A DNA stretch of 38,369 nucleotides from Myxococcales bacterium (GTDB lineage Bacteria > Myxococcota_A > Polyangia > Nannocystales > Nannocystaceae): positions 279 through 38,647 of the forward strand of contig JAAZXR010000041.1 of NCBI GenBank assembly GCA_014240065.1, written 5' to 3'. Positions 8,009 through 16,179 of the stretch are shown here, one piece after another. A model generated the notes under the pieces. It made no database searches. It had not been told where the DNA came from and worked only from the letters and a program-made list of their open reading frames with translations. A program made the translations under genes and the position numbers. Positions within the stretch are counted from its first letter, which is position 1; each line of letters opens with the position of its first letter.

Positions 8009-8746
8009 GTGCCGCCGCGCAACCATCTTGACCTTAGGAGACGGAGGGCCCCCTCGGCGCGCGACGCCGTTTTCTGTGCGCTGGGGCTCCTCGCCTGCGC
8101 TCCCGAGGCGCCGGTCTCTGCCCCTGGCTCCCCCTCCATCTCCGTCGGAGACGTCACCCCCGAGCAACTTGAGGCGCTCTACCAACGTCGCGTTCAACCG
8201 GTCGCGAACGTGACCATCGAAGCGACCTTGTGGGATCCCAACCTCATCGCGTTGTGGGCGACCAGCTCGGGCCAGGACGCGGGTGATGAGCGAGCGGAGG
8301 GCGACCAGAGCGCGAGACTGCACGACCGCCGCGTCGAATGGACCGAGCGCTACGTCGAGGACCAGACGTCTTTTTTCGTGGTGTTGGAATTGGCGAACCG
8401 TCCACCACAAGAAGAAGAGGGACAAGACGCGCTCATCAACCCAAGAACGTGGAGGTTTCGGATGTCTCGAGATGATCTCGACGAGGTCTCGCCCTCAAAG
8501 ATCCAGATCATCTCCCAAGATCGTTTCCCGACGCAGACTGGGGGATACCACTGGCGTCTCGTCTACTCGGTCCACTTCGAAGGCGGTGCATACGCCGCGG
8601 CGCGAACAACGGAGACCGCGAACGGAGTCCAGCTGACGCTGCGTGTGTTTCCGGAGGCGGAGCTTGGAAAGCGCACGCCGTTCGGCCGTCGCTCCAATCG
8701 CGACGGTTTTCGGCTGCGCTGGTGGACCGTCCCTTCCGATGGCTGA
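8009..8746 (+). CDS. Lipoprotein, unknown function
   Basis: About 245 residues. The only sensible start is a GTG at 8009, just after the PilZ stop (8004-8006) and preceded by AGGA at 8000-8003, five bases away. The N-terminus is strongly basic (RRRR), followed by a short hydrophobic core and lipobox GLLAC (Cys30, then Ala). The mature region has a coil-rich start and a domain rich in beta strands (QTSFFVVLELANRP; WRLVYSVHFEGGA; VQLTLRVFPEAELG) that resembles immunoglobulin-like folds, but no family is recognised. Tight spacing to the PilZ gene suggests translational coupling; whether it takes part in c-di-GMP output is inference only. Confidence 0.72.
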   Translation: MPPRNHLDLRRRRAPSARDAVFCALGLLACAPEAPVSAPGSPSISVGDVTPEQLEALYQRRVQPVANVTIEATLWDPNLIALWATSSGQDAGDERAEGDQSARLHDRRVEWTERYVEDQTSFFVVLELANRPPQEEEGQDALINPRTWRFRMSRDDLDEVSPSKIQIISQDRFPTQTGGYHWRLVYSVHFEGGAYAAARTTETANGVQLTLRVFPEAELGKRTPFGRRSNRDGFRLRWWTVPSDG

Positions 8747-8839
8747 GCCTTGGCTGCGAGCGCCCCCCCTCGGCCAGGCGTTCGACCGAACGACTCGCAG
8801 GCGGGGCCCCAGGAGCGCATTCTCTGCCCGCGCCACGTC

Positions 8840-8869
8840 TTGACACGCGCTCTAGCCGCGAGATAGGCT
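8840..8869 (+). promoter_or_regulatory. Candidate promoter for the operon starting at 8898
   Basis: TTGACA (8840-8845) and TAGGCT (8864-8869) are separated by 18 bp. The predicted start is about 20 nt before the ATG at 8898. A GGAG Shine-Dalgarno-like sequence sits 7-8 bases before that ATG. Confidence 0.5.
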
Positions 8870-8897
8870 CTCCAAGTCCGGTTTCTCGGAGCTACGC

Positions 8898-9791
8898 ATG
8901 CGCAAGATTCTGTCCTTTTCGGTAGCGCTTCCGGTCCTACTCGCCGCCCCCACTGCGGCCCACGCCGGGAAGTATGACGTCGATCTGACGAGCCTTGGCA
9001 CCGCGAGCGGTGGCGGGGTCGTGCAAGATGGCACCAAGTTTCGTTCGTTGTCCTCGGAGCTGGCCGTGCTCTCGGCGCCCAAGCCGGTGGACCCCGCGGA
9101 CTCCCTCGGACTGTCCGGGTTCGCCCTCTCCGCCGACATCAGCTTGAACACGATCTCGGGAGGCAAGGAGTTCTGGACACAGACCACCAGCAGCCCTGAG
9201 AATCTCGTCCCGACGATCCAAGTGGTCGGCCGAAAGGGGCTGTGGCCGGGGCTCGAGGTGGGCGGCGGCGCGACGCACGTGTTCGATTCCAAGATGTGGA
9301 CCATCGGCGGCTACGCGAAGCTCGCGCTTCATGAGGGGTTCCATCACCTCCCGATCCCATCGATCGCGCTGCGCGGACACTTCGGGCAGCTGCTAGGATC
9401 AAAGGATGTGCGCATGACGACGATCGGCGTGGACGCGGTCGTCTCTCACGTGTTTGGCGTGGGGAGCACCGTGAGTTTGACGCCCTATATTGGGTATCAA
9501 GCCCTCCTCGCGTGGTCGCGCTCGGGGGTCCTCGACGCGACGCCGGACACCGACGAGTACGTGGATCCGAACGCCGATCTGTCGAACGAGTTCGTGTTCA
9601 AACGACAGGACGTCATCGTTCGACACCGCCCATTTTTTGGACTTCGCATGGTGTTCAGCGTGCTGAGAATCGGCCTTGAAGGCATGATCGTTCCCGGAGG
9701 CTCCTCGACAGGCTCTGCCAACGGACAAACCTACGAAGACAACTCCGGACTGCAGCAGCAGTACACGTTCTCGGTCGGTGCGGACTTCTAG
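8898..9791 (+). CDS. Exported, probable outer-membrane beta-barrel protein
   Basis: 297 residues with a clear Sec signal peptide (MRKILSFSVALPVLLAAP, cleavage after AHA near residue 23). The remainder alternates polar and hydrophobic residues in short strands separated by turns (MWTIGGYAKLALHEGF; LPIPSIALRGHFGQLLG; STVSLTPYIGYQALLAW; FFGLRMVFSVLRIGLEGMIV). It ends in FSVGADF, with a C-terminal Phe. A terminal aromatic residue on a last amphipathic strand is the BAM recognition signal of outer-membrane barrels. The number of strands (perhaps 10-12) and any cargo are not determinable by eye. Its stop codon directly abuts the ATG of the zinc-ribbon gene, so the two form an operon driven by the promoter at 8840-8869. 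Confidence 0.78.
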   Translation: MRKILSFSVALPVLLAAPTAAHAGKYDVDLTSLGTASGGGVVQDGTKFRSLSSELAVLSAPKPVDPADSLGLSGFALSADISLNTISGGKEFWTQTTSSPENLVPTIQVVGRKGLWPGLEVGGGATHVFDSKMWTIGGYAKLALHEGFHHLPIPSIALRGHFGQLLGSKDVRMTTIGVDAVVSHVFGVGSTVSLTPYIGYQALLAWSRSGVLDATPDTDEYVDPNADLSNEFVFKRQDVIVRHRPFFGLRMVFSVLRIGLEGMIVPGGSSTGSANGQTYEDNSGLQQQYTFSVGADF

Positions 9792-10673
9792 ATGATCATC
9801 GCTTGCCCCACTTGCGCCGGGCCATTCCAAGTGCTCGACGAACAAATCGCGCCCCTCGTTCAGGTGGCGTGCCCGCATTGCTCGTTCCGGTTGATCCTCG
9901 ACTTCGAGGCGGCGAACGAGCCGTCACTGATCGATCCGGGCACCCAGATGACCTCGGGATATCGGAGCGAAGCGCACTACCGGGGCGAGGACTCGGCCAC
10001 CGCCTCGCCGGCGACCGTCTCACCTCCGGCGCCTGTCTCCCCCCCGGCGCCACCCGCGGGCCCCACCTCAAAACCCCCCCCGAGCCCCGTGCCCAAGCCC
10101 AAGCCTGCGGCCAGACCCTCGCCGAGGCCCGCGCCTCCCCCCCCGGCGCACGGCACTGCGTCGAAGAAATCCGCGAGCAAGCCGTCCAAGAAGACCTTGA
10201 TCGCGGCTCCCGGCATGATGGCGAAGGTCCCAGCCTCACCGCCTGGGCAGCCTGAGGGGCGCTCGATGGCCAAGACCACGAGCTCGCAAGGTGGCGACAT
10301 CTTGTCGGAGTCGGCCGCCGCGAGCGGCTCGGAGTCGCCGCACGCCCCGGCGCCGAGAGAAGCGGCGCCCAGTTGGCCCGCAGACGCCGCTGCGCCCCCG
10401 AGCCCGGCGGAGCTCTCCGGTGAGCACCGCAGCTCCGATGTCGCGGCCCCGGTCGGTGGCGGCGCCCTGAAAGCGTCTCCTGCGCCGATGGAGACGCCCC
10501 GCTCCACGCTGACGACCGCGCTGACCTTCGCGGCCGTGGTGCTGCTCGCCTTCGTCGGCGCGCTATGGATCGTGGCGTTTCAAAAGACGGGCGACTTCGA
10601 TCCCCGCCCCTTCGTCCACCAGACGTTGATTCCCATGCTGCGGCTCAAGATCCCGCTATTATTTGGGGGATAG
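9792..10673 (+). CDS. Zinc-ribbon / Pro-rich / single-TM protein
   Basis: 293 residues with three parts. The first 35 residues form a zinc ribbon with C5-x2-C8 and C27-x2-C30 (MIIACPTCAG; ACPHCSF), the MJ0042-like knuckle frequent in deltaproteobacterial membrane proteins. Residues about 60-235 are low-complexity Pro/Ala/Ser/Lys sequence and probably disordered. Residues about 241-263 (LTFAAVVLLAFVGALWIVAF) are one transmembrane helix, followed by about 30 residues. The likely topology is ribbon in the cytoplasm and C-terminus outside. Similar N-terminal ribbons occur in predicted signalling or motility proteins, but no function can be assigned. Translation starts at the base following the stop of the beta-barrel gene. 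The gene at 36854 has the same overall architecture. Confidence 0.8.
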   Translation: MIIACPTCAGPFQVLDEQIAPLVQVACPHCSFRLILDFEAANEPSLIDPGTQMTSGYRSEAHYRGEDSATASPATVSPPAPVSPPAPPAGPTSKPPPSPVPKPKPAARPSPRPAPPPPAHGTASKKSASKPSKKTLIAAPGMMAKVPASPPGQPEGRSMAKTTSSQGGDILSESAAASGSESPHAPAPREAAPSWPADAAAPPSPAELSGEHRSSDVAAPVGGGALKASPAPMETPRSTLTTALTFAAVVLLAFVGALWIVAFQKTGDFDPRPFVHQTLIPMLRLKIPLLFGG

Positions 10674-10703
10674 CCCCGCCGTCTACTTCCGCGGAGACAC
10701 CCC

Positions 10704-11462
10704 ATGACGGCAGGCCCGGACAACCCCATGCGAGATCCGCGTCGGGTCGCGGATCGGCTCGCCGCGCTCCCCGAGACGTCGATGCGCGCAGCGGTGCTCG
10801 CCGGCATCCTCGGGACCCTCGACGCTGAGGACGCCGCGTGGATGCTCGACGTCCTCGCGACCTCTGGTCGCTCCGGTGGGCCCCCCTTCGATCTGGCGCT
10901 GCTCGCCGCGTTGGAGATGGTGGAGCTCGGTCGCCTCGACTACCCCCTCGTCCGTGCGATCTTCGAGACCGCAGACCGCCTCAACCTCGAAGGCTGCAAA
11001 GAGCTGCTGTACACGCCGTCTTTGGATCCCACCTCCACCGAAGAGAGCGGTCGCCCGCGCCCGCTCGTGCCCGGCACGAAGCCGCTCACGCTCGGCGAGC
11101 GCAAGAGCCTCGCTCGCGGCTGGAAACGCGACGTCCTCGAGAAACTCCTCGTGGATCCCAGTCAAGATGTCATCGCGCTCCTGCTCGATAACCCACGCGT
11201 CACCGAAGATGACGTGCTGCGGATCGCGACCTCACGCCGCGCGAGCGCCGACGCGCTCCTCCTCGTGTTGGCGCATCGTCGCTGGAAGACGCGCCCACGG
11301 GTTCGCCGCGCCTTGCTGCTTAACCCTCGAGTACCCGAGGCGGTCGCCGTGCGTCTCGTGGGGCTCTTGCCGAGCCAAGAAGTCGCCGAGTTGAGCCGCG
11401 ACCCGCAGCTCCCGTTGCGGGTGATCGGCGCGCTGCGTCGACGGCTCAGCCTGCCGACCTGA
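10704..11462 (+). CDS. Helical-repeat protein of unknown function
   Basis: 252 residues, no signal peptide or membrane helix, mostly alpha-helical. The C-terminal half shows irregular repeats around an Asn/Asp-Pro pair: LLVDPSQDV (148-156), LLDNPRVTED (160-169), LLLNPRVPEA (204-213) and SRDPQLPLRV (231-240). Each is followed by a hydrophobic helix. This is the look of HEAT-like or leucine-rich-repeat-variant (DUF2336-like) proteins, which usually bind other proteins. The N-terminal half (RVADRLAALPETSMRAAVLA, then WMLDVLATSG) is also helical. It lies 30 bp after the zinc-ribbon gene with a GGAG ribosome site, so is likely the third gene of that operon. I do not recognise a named family. Confidence 0.7.
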   Translation: MTAGPDNPMRDPRRVADRLAALPETSMRAAVLAGILGTLDAEDAAWMLDVLATSGRSGGPPFDLALLAALEMVELGRLDYPLVRAIFETADRLNLEGCKELLYTPSLDPTSTEESGRPRPLVPGTKPLTLGERKSLARGWKRDVLEKLLVDPSQDVIALLLDNPRVTEDDVLRIATSRRASADALLLVLAHRRWKTRPRVRRALLLNPRVPEAVAVRLVGLLPSQEVAELSRDPQLPLRVIGALRRRLSLPT

Positions 11463-11463
11463 C

Positions 11464-11487
11464 GCCCTGGCGCCCTGGCGACCTGGC
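11464..11487 (+). repeat. Three tandem octamers GCCCTGGC/GACCTGGC
   Basis: Two exact copies and one single-base variant of an 8-bp unit (11464-11471, 11472-11479, 11480-11487) directly follow the stop of the helical-repeat gene, in the space between convergent genes. The flanking GACCGTCG (11488-11495) and CGACGGTC (11520-11527) form an inverted repeat reaching into the tatA stop. There is no T-tract, so a terminator role is unproven. Confidence 0.45.
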
Positions 11488-11525
11488 GACCGTCGTGGCG
11501 ATCACCGACGGACCTGGCGCGACGG

Positions 11526-11744
11526 TCACGGCTCCGAGGACGACGAGTCCACAGGGGTCACATCCACCTCGCCCGCCTCGCTCGCCTCTTGATCCTCAGA
11601 TATTGATCGCATCTCTTTTTTGAACCCCCGCAGCATCTTCCCGACGCTCGAGCCAAGCTGCGGCAGCTTGCTGGGCCCGAAGAGCAGCAAGAGGATCAAA
11701 ATGACAATGCCGATTTCGACATAACCAGGAATTCCGAGGAGCAT
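11526..11744 (-). CDS. tatA: Twin-arginine translocase subunit TatA/TatE
   Basis: 72 residues with the complete TatA pattern: a short N-terminal transmembrane helix with a glutamate near its start (Glu10, residues 8-21), the hinge FGPSKLP at 22-28, an amphipathic helix (LGSSVGKMLRGFKKEM), and an acidic, disordered tail. TatA oligomers form the passage for folded proteins recruited by TatBC. FGPSKLPQLGSSVGK agrees better with TatA/E than TatB, which normally has a GP without this exact hinge and a longer amphipathic helix. No tatB or tatC is in the window, so the gene is unlinked here. It is divergent from the transglycosylase gene across 92 bp. Confidence 0.93.
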   Translation of the reverse strand: MLLGIPGYVEIGIVILILLLLFGPSKLPQLGSSVGKMLRGFKKEMRSISEDQEASEAGEVDVTPVDSSSSEP

Positions 11745-11836
11745 TGGCCGTGAAAGTAGTCTGAACGCTCACACTTTGCTAGCTTTTTACTTGAAGGCCT
11801 GCGCTTCGCGGTACCTTCCATCCAAGCCCTCCGACC

Positions 11837-13882
11837 GTGGGAAGCATCTACCGAAAACTTGCGCCATTCGCGCTCCTCGCCTCCTCACTCGCCGTGGGAG
11901 GCGACCTCAACGCAGCCGCCCCCGGAGGCCCGCATGAAGCGACCGCGCAAGGAACGGACGGCGCCGCGAGCACCCCCGACGCGTCACGCCGCGCGCGGGT
12001 GCGCTCCAACCGACCGAGCACGGTACACGCGGCCTATGTGGCGCCGGAACGCCACGCCTTCCCGGAAGATCGGGCGACGTTGCGGACCTTCGAACAGACC
12101 GCGTTCCCCGAGGGTCACAAGCTCCCTCAGACAATTTTAGGTGCCCCCCCCGACGACTGGATGGCGACGCTGGCCCTCCCCGACATGCCGGTGCGCTGGA
12201 ACGCCAAGACCGTCGAGTACCTCCGGTTCTTCCGCGACGATCCGCGTGGCCGGGCCATGATCCGCGCGTGGTTCAGGCGCAAGCATCGTTACGAGGCCAT
12301 GATCGCGCCGATCCTGCGAGAGATGGACGCGCCCCAAAGCCTCATCTACGTGGCGTTGGCGGAGAGCGGCTTCGATCCCACGGCGCGGTCACGGGTCGGC
12401 GCGGCCGGGATGTGGCAATTCATGGAGGCCACCGGCAGGGTCTACGGCCTCACGAGCGGCTACTGGGAAGACGACCGCTACGACTTCGAACGAGAGACCT
12501 GGGCCGCCGCCGCGTACCTCAAGGATCTCAAGGCGCGCTTCGGATCCTGGGAGCTGGCCCTCGCGGCCTACAACGCCGGTTACGGGCTCGTGATCAAGTC
12601 CATTCGCCGCTACAACACGAACAACTTCTGGGCGCTGTGTGAAATTGAGAGCGGCCTGCCGCACGCGACGACGAACTACGTCCCGAAGATCATGGCCGCC
12701 GCGATCGTTGGTTCCAACCTCGCGGCGTTCGGCCTCGACGACGACAGCGTCCGGCGCATGGATCCCGCACGATTCATCTCCGTTCGCCTGGCCCCCGGTA
12801 CCCGCCTCTCCGACGTCGCCAAAACCCTCGACGTCGATCGCAAGCTCATGAAAGAGTTGAACGCGCGGTTCATCCGCGGTCGCATCCCGCCCGACGGGGA
12901 GCCACGGCTCGCGCGAATCCCAAAATCCGCAGCCGACCGGCTCGACTCCCTGGCCTCGTCCCTCGCGCCCGCGTCCCAGCCCTTCGCGACCCATCGCGTC
13001 AAGGAGGGCGAATCACTCGCGAATATCGCCGACCAATACGCGATGACCGAGGCCGCGCTGCGGCGGATGAACGCGGTCGAAGACGGCGCGGAGATCAACC
13101 GAGGTCTGGTCCTCGTGGTGCCAAAACGCGACGCCGCCGGAGCCACGCCGAGCGACCAACGTCCCGCTGGCGAGCCGCCGCCGCTCGTCGCGGTCCCGAG
13201 CGTCGCGATTCCAGCGGGGAAGAAACTCCTCTTGGTGCGCGCGACCCAATCTACGACCCCGCGCTCTTTGAGCACGGCGACGGGCACGCGATGGACCGAC
13301 ATCGTCAAGTGGAACGATCTTGATCCGGAGGCGCGTGTCCTGCAAGGACAGTGGCTGCAAGTGGTGGTCGACGAAGACTTCACCCCCCAAGAGGCCGGCC
13401 TCGTCGCTCACGCGCCGAGTGAAGTCCAGCTCGTGTTGCGCGGATCCCAACAACACCTGGACGCTGAACTCGCCCAACGCGATCTGGAGCGCCGCTCCTA
13501 CGTCGCGAAGAAAGGGGACTCTCTCAAGCGCGTCGCGAGGCGCTTCGGTCTGTCGGTCGGGTCCATCTGCCGTATTAACGGGCTGTCTCGGAGCCACGAC
13601 CTCGAGCGAGGAGAGTCCATCATCCTCTACGTTCCTCCAAAAAAACGCAGCGGGACCCGCTCCGCTGGCCCACCCAAAGGAACCACGCTCACCAGGGAGT
13701 TCGCGGCCCTTGACCAGCTCGCCCCTCCCTCTGACCGCGAAGCGCAGGCGCCTCTCAAGAGCCGCCCGGCGACGACTCCTCAGACCGCGCGCGTCCCCGG
13801 ACGCGCTGTGGACGCCGCGGAAGAGAAAAACACAGCGCCGCCAAAACATGCTCCGAAAGACCCGGGCGGAGAGTCGCCCTAG
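11837..13882 (+). CDS. MltD-like lytic murein transglycosylase with LysM domains
   Basis: 681 residues from a GTG start, with an N-terminal signal-like segment (LAPFALLASSLAVGG). A transglycosylase (SLT, GH23) domain spans about residues 150-300. It has the catalytic Glu176 in ALAESGFDP, then GAAGMWQFM (188-196), and AAYNAGYG (243-250), the three signatures of the MltD/Slt fold. LysM peptidoglycan-binding domains follow at about 384-432 and 551-600 (YVAKKGDSLKRVARRFGL). A more divergent one lies at about 463-514. The last 80 residues are Pro/Lys/Thr-rich and disordered. It cleaves the MurNAc-GlcNAc bond to form 1,6-anhydro ends in the periplasm. Its neighbours moeA and the pseudouridine synthase follow closely but are functionally unrelated. 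Confidence 0.9.
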   Translation: MGSIYRKLAPFALLASSLAVGGDLNAAAPGGPHEATAQGTDGAASTPDASRRARVRSNRPSTVHAAYVAPERHAFPEDRATLRTFEQTAFPEGHKLPQTILGAPPDDWMATLALPDMPVRWNAKTVEYLRFFRDDPRGRAMIRAWFRRKHRYEAMIAPILREMDAPQSLIYVALAESGFDPTARSRVGAAGMWQFMEATGRVYGLTSGYWEDDRYDFERETWAAAAYLKDLKARFGSWELALAAYNAGYGLVIKSIRRYNTNNFWALCEIESGLPHATTNYVPKIMAAAIVGSNLAAFGLDDDSVRRMDPARFISVRLAPGTRLSDVAKTLDVDRKLMKELNARFIRGRIPPDGEPRLARIPKSAADRLDSLASSLAPASQPFATHRVKEGESLANIADQYAMTEAALRRMNAVEDGAEINRGLVLVVPKRDAAGATPSDQRPAGEPPPLVAVPSVAIPAGKKLLLVRATQSTTPRSLSTATGTRWTDIVKWNDLDPEARVLQGQWLQVVVDEDFTPQEAGLVAHAPSEVQLVLRGSQQHLDAELAQRDLERRSYVAKKGDSLKRVARRFGLSVGSICRINGLSRSHDLERGESIILYVPPKKRSGTRSAGPPKGTTLTREFAALDQLAPPSDREAQAPLKSRPATTPQTARVPGRAVDAAEEKNTAPPKHAPKDPGGESP

Positions 13883-13891
13883 ACGCCTGGC

Positions 13892-15118
13892 ATGCCCACC
13901 TTTGATGATCTCGAGGTCGACGAGGCGTGCGCGAGGGTCCTCGACCACCTCGCGCGGCGCGACGCCTCCGACCGCCTCGAGGTCGAGGTCGAGGTCGAGG
14001 CGGCGCACGGACGAGTCCTCGCGACCGACATCTTCGCCACCAGCCCCTCGCCACGTGAGCCCCGCGCGATCATGGACGGCTACGCGCTGCGGGTTGACGC
14101 CGAGGATTCAGTGAGTCGGACGTTCGCCGTGGTCGGCGAGAGCGCCGCCGGCCGGCTCTTCGTTGGCTCGCTCGCGAATAAACAGGCCATCCGAGTCTCC
14201 ACTGGCGCGGTCGTTCCGGCGGCCGCGTCGGTCGTCGTCGCCCAAGAAGACACCGCCCGAGTCGGCGACGAGCTGACGATCCGCGAGGGCGCGAGTCTTC
14301 GGGCGGGCGGCTTCATCCGCGCGGCGGGCAGCGACTGGGAGCCCGGCAGCCTTCGCCTCGCACGCGGGGACACCATCGGGCCGGCCGAGCTCGCGATGCT
14401 GATCGCGCTTGAGCGCCCCACCGTCTCCGTCTTCGTTCGCCCCTCTGTTGCCATCATCTCCACTGGGGATGAGCTGCTCGGGCGAGACGACGCCTACCGG
14501 GCGGGGGCCGTTCGGTCCTCCAACGGGGCGATGCTCGCGGCCCAGGTGACGAAGGCTGGCGGGGACGTGATCGCCAACATGGTGGTCCGAGACGACCCCA
14601 CGCAGCTGCGCGACGCGCTCCGACAGCTGGAGGGAGCGGACCTCATCCTCACCTCTGGCGGGGTCTCGGTCGGGGACCACGATCACGTCCACGGCGCCCT
14701 CGAAGCGCGAGACGCCGAGGTGCTGTTCCGGCGGGTGCGAATGCGGCCTGGTCGCCCCCTCACGGTCGCGGCGACGGCGGGCTGCCTCATCTGCGCGCTG
14801 CCGGGCAACCCGGCGAGCTCGTGGGCGACGTTTGAGTTGATCGCACGCCCCGCGCTGCGCTATCTCGCGGGAGTTCGACGTGAGCGCTGCCCGCTCGTGC
14901 AAGTGTACGCTCCGGTGGCCGAAGCTGTGACTCCGCTGCAAACTCGAGATCTGTTCTTGCGCGCCGCCATTCGTGACGGCGCCGCTCACCCGCTCCCGCG
15001 ACAAGCATCGGGCAACCTCGCCTCGATCACGGGCGCTGATTGTCTCGTCCGAGTGCCCGTCGGGGGCGCGACGATCCCGGCGCGCACGCCGCTGCGGACC
15101 TACCTCGTTGAATCATGA
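13892..15118 (+). CDS. moeA: Molybdopterin molybdenumtransferase MoeA
   Basis: 408 residues, the usual MoeA length. In order: N-terminal MoeA_N region with SPREPRAIMDGYALR (the S-x-x-D-G-Y/A-x core of domain II/III), VSTGAVVPAAASVVVAQED (domain I), and the MoCF-binding domain from about residue 185. That domain carries SVAIISTGDELL, RSSNGAMLAAQ, ADLILTSGGVSVGDHDHV and the ALPGNPASSWATFE loop. A C-terminal domain IV follows. MoeA inserts molybdate into adenylylated molybdopterin in Mo-cofactor synthesis. No other moa/mog gene is present here. A run of three GAG-GTC repeats encodes an EVEVEVE stretch near residue 30. The stop overlaps the start of the next gene (ATGA). Confidence 0.95.
   Translation: MPTFDDLEVDEACARVLDHLARRDASDRLEVEVEVEAAHGRVLATDIFATSPSPREPRAIMDGYALRVDAEDSVSRTFAVVGESAAGRLFVGSLANKQAIRVSTGAVVPAAASVVVAQEDTARVGDELTIREGASLRAGGFIRAAGSDWEPGSLRLARGDTIGPAELAMLIALERPTVSVFVRPSVAIISTGDELLGRDDAYRAGAVRSSNGAMLAAQVTKAGGDVIANMVVRDDPTQLRDALRQLEGADLILTSGGVSVGDHDHVHGALEARDAEVLFRRVRMRPGRPLTVAATAGCLICALPGNPASSWATFELIARPALRYLAGVRRERCPLVQVYAPVAEAVTPLQTRDLFLRAAIRDGAAHPLPRQASGNLASITGADCLVRVPVGGATIPARTPLRTYLVES
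13979..13999 (+). repeat. Hexamer repeat GAGGTC inside moeA
   Basis: Three GAGGTC units plus a final GAG encode alternating Glu-Val within the first domain of MoeA. Because the unit is six bases, gain or loss of a copy would stay in frame. Confidence 0.6.
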
Positions 15119-16158
15119 ACTCGATGGATGAATCACTGCGGCGATTCGCCCTCGCTGAAGACGCCGGCGCGCGCCTCGACGTTGTGGTCGGGCGACGCTT
15201 CCCTTCGATCTCTCGGAGGGTCGCGCGCCGCCTCGCGCTGGAAGGGAAGGTGCAAGTCGATGGAATCGGGCGGCCCCCTTCAACGCGACTCCAAGAAGGG
15301 CAACTCATCTCGATCTGTGTCAGCGTCGGATCGCGGACGGTGCGAGGCGCCGCGATCCTCAAGGTGACCGAGCGCTTCGTCTACGCGCTGAAGCCTGAGG
15401 GAGTCCACACCCACCGATTCCGACCCGATGAAGCCGCGAGCCTCGCCGATTTCGTAGCGTCTGCGCACCCAGAGTGCGCCGGAACGAGCAAAACCGCGCG
15501 CGAAGGAGGCGCGGTTCATCGACTCGATTTTGGCACCTCGGGGCTCGTCGCCTTCGCCCGCACTCCCGAGGCGTGGTCCCACGGTCGCGATCTCTTCTCC
15601 TGCGGTCGTGTGACCAAGCAATATCTCGCAGTCTGCGCGATCACGGGGACCCCACACCACCCGTGGCCGCCGCCGCTCCCCGCCGGGGCATTCGACGCCT
15701 GGCTACAACCCGCGCCCGACCCCAGGCCCCCTGAGCTCTCCCGCTGCGCCCCACTCGTGCAACAGCTTGCACATCCGACCCCACACCTCCCTCGTCTGCA
15801 CCTCCGGGCGCCGCTCGGGACCGCAGAGGAGCGAAAGAAAATGGCGGTCCGCCTCGACGGCCAGCGGGCTTCTACCGTCGTGTCTATGCTCGCCCACGCC
15901 ACGGATGCCGCGCTGTTTCACGTCCAAATACAGACAGGTCTGCGCCACCAGATCCGCGCCCATTTATCATGGATCGGCGCCCCCATTCTCGGAGACGCCC
16001 TCTACGGCGACGCGGAGGGCGAGCGGCTTCACTTGCACAGCTGGATGCTCCAGTTCCACGACGACGACCACCCCGAGCCCCCTGTCTTCGCGCCTGCGCC
16101 GGCTGACTTCGTCCCCGCACACTTTTTGGGGCCAGACGCCGACCCCAAACCAGGCTAG
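15115..16158 (+). CDS. RluA/RluD-family RNA pseudouridine synthase
   Basis: 347 residues. An N-terminal S4-like RNA-binding region (ARLDVVVGRRFPSISRRVARRL, about residues 19-60, with a VQVDG turn) precedes the catalytic domain. The signature HRLDFGTSGLVAFA (135-148) holds the catalytic Asp138. The later RHQIRAHLSWIGAPILGDALYG is the second conserved block. RluA-family enzymes isomerise specific uridines in rRNA or tRNA; the target cannot be read from sequence. The segment between the two blocks (about residues 180-260) is long and Pro-rich compared with RluD. The start overlaps the moeA stop by 4 bp, implying translational coupling. A second Met three codons later is an alternative start. Confidence 0.9.
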   Translation: MNSMDESLRRFALAEDAGARLDVVVGRRFPSISRRVARRLALEGKVQVDGIGRPPSTRLQEGQLISICVSVGSRTVRGAAILKVTERFVYALKPEGVHTHRFRPDEAASLADFVASAHPECAGTSKTAREGGAVHRLDFGTSGLVAFARTPEAWSHGRDLFSCGRVTKQYLAVCAITGTPHHPWPPPLPAGAFDAWLQPAPDPRPPELSRCAPLVQQLAHPTPHLPRLHLRAPLGTAEERKKMAVRLDGQRASTVVSMLAHATDAALFHVQIQTGLRHQIRAHLSWIGAPILGDALYGDAEGERLHLHSWMLQFHDDDHPEPPVFAPAPADFVPAHFLGPDADPKPG

Positions 16159-16179
16159 AGCTTTGATAGACTACCGCCA

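Noticed and set aside
11488-11527. Inverted repeat GACCGTCG / CGACGGTC as bidirectional terminator
   Set aside because: The 24-base loop is long and no T-tract follows on either strand. I kept only the octamer repeat as a feature.
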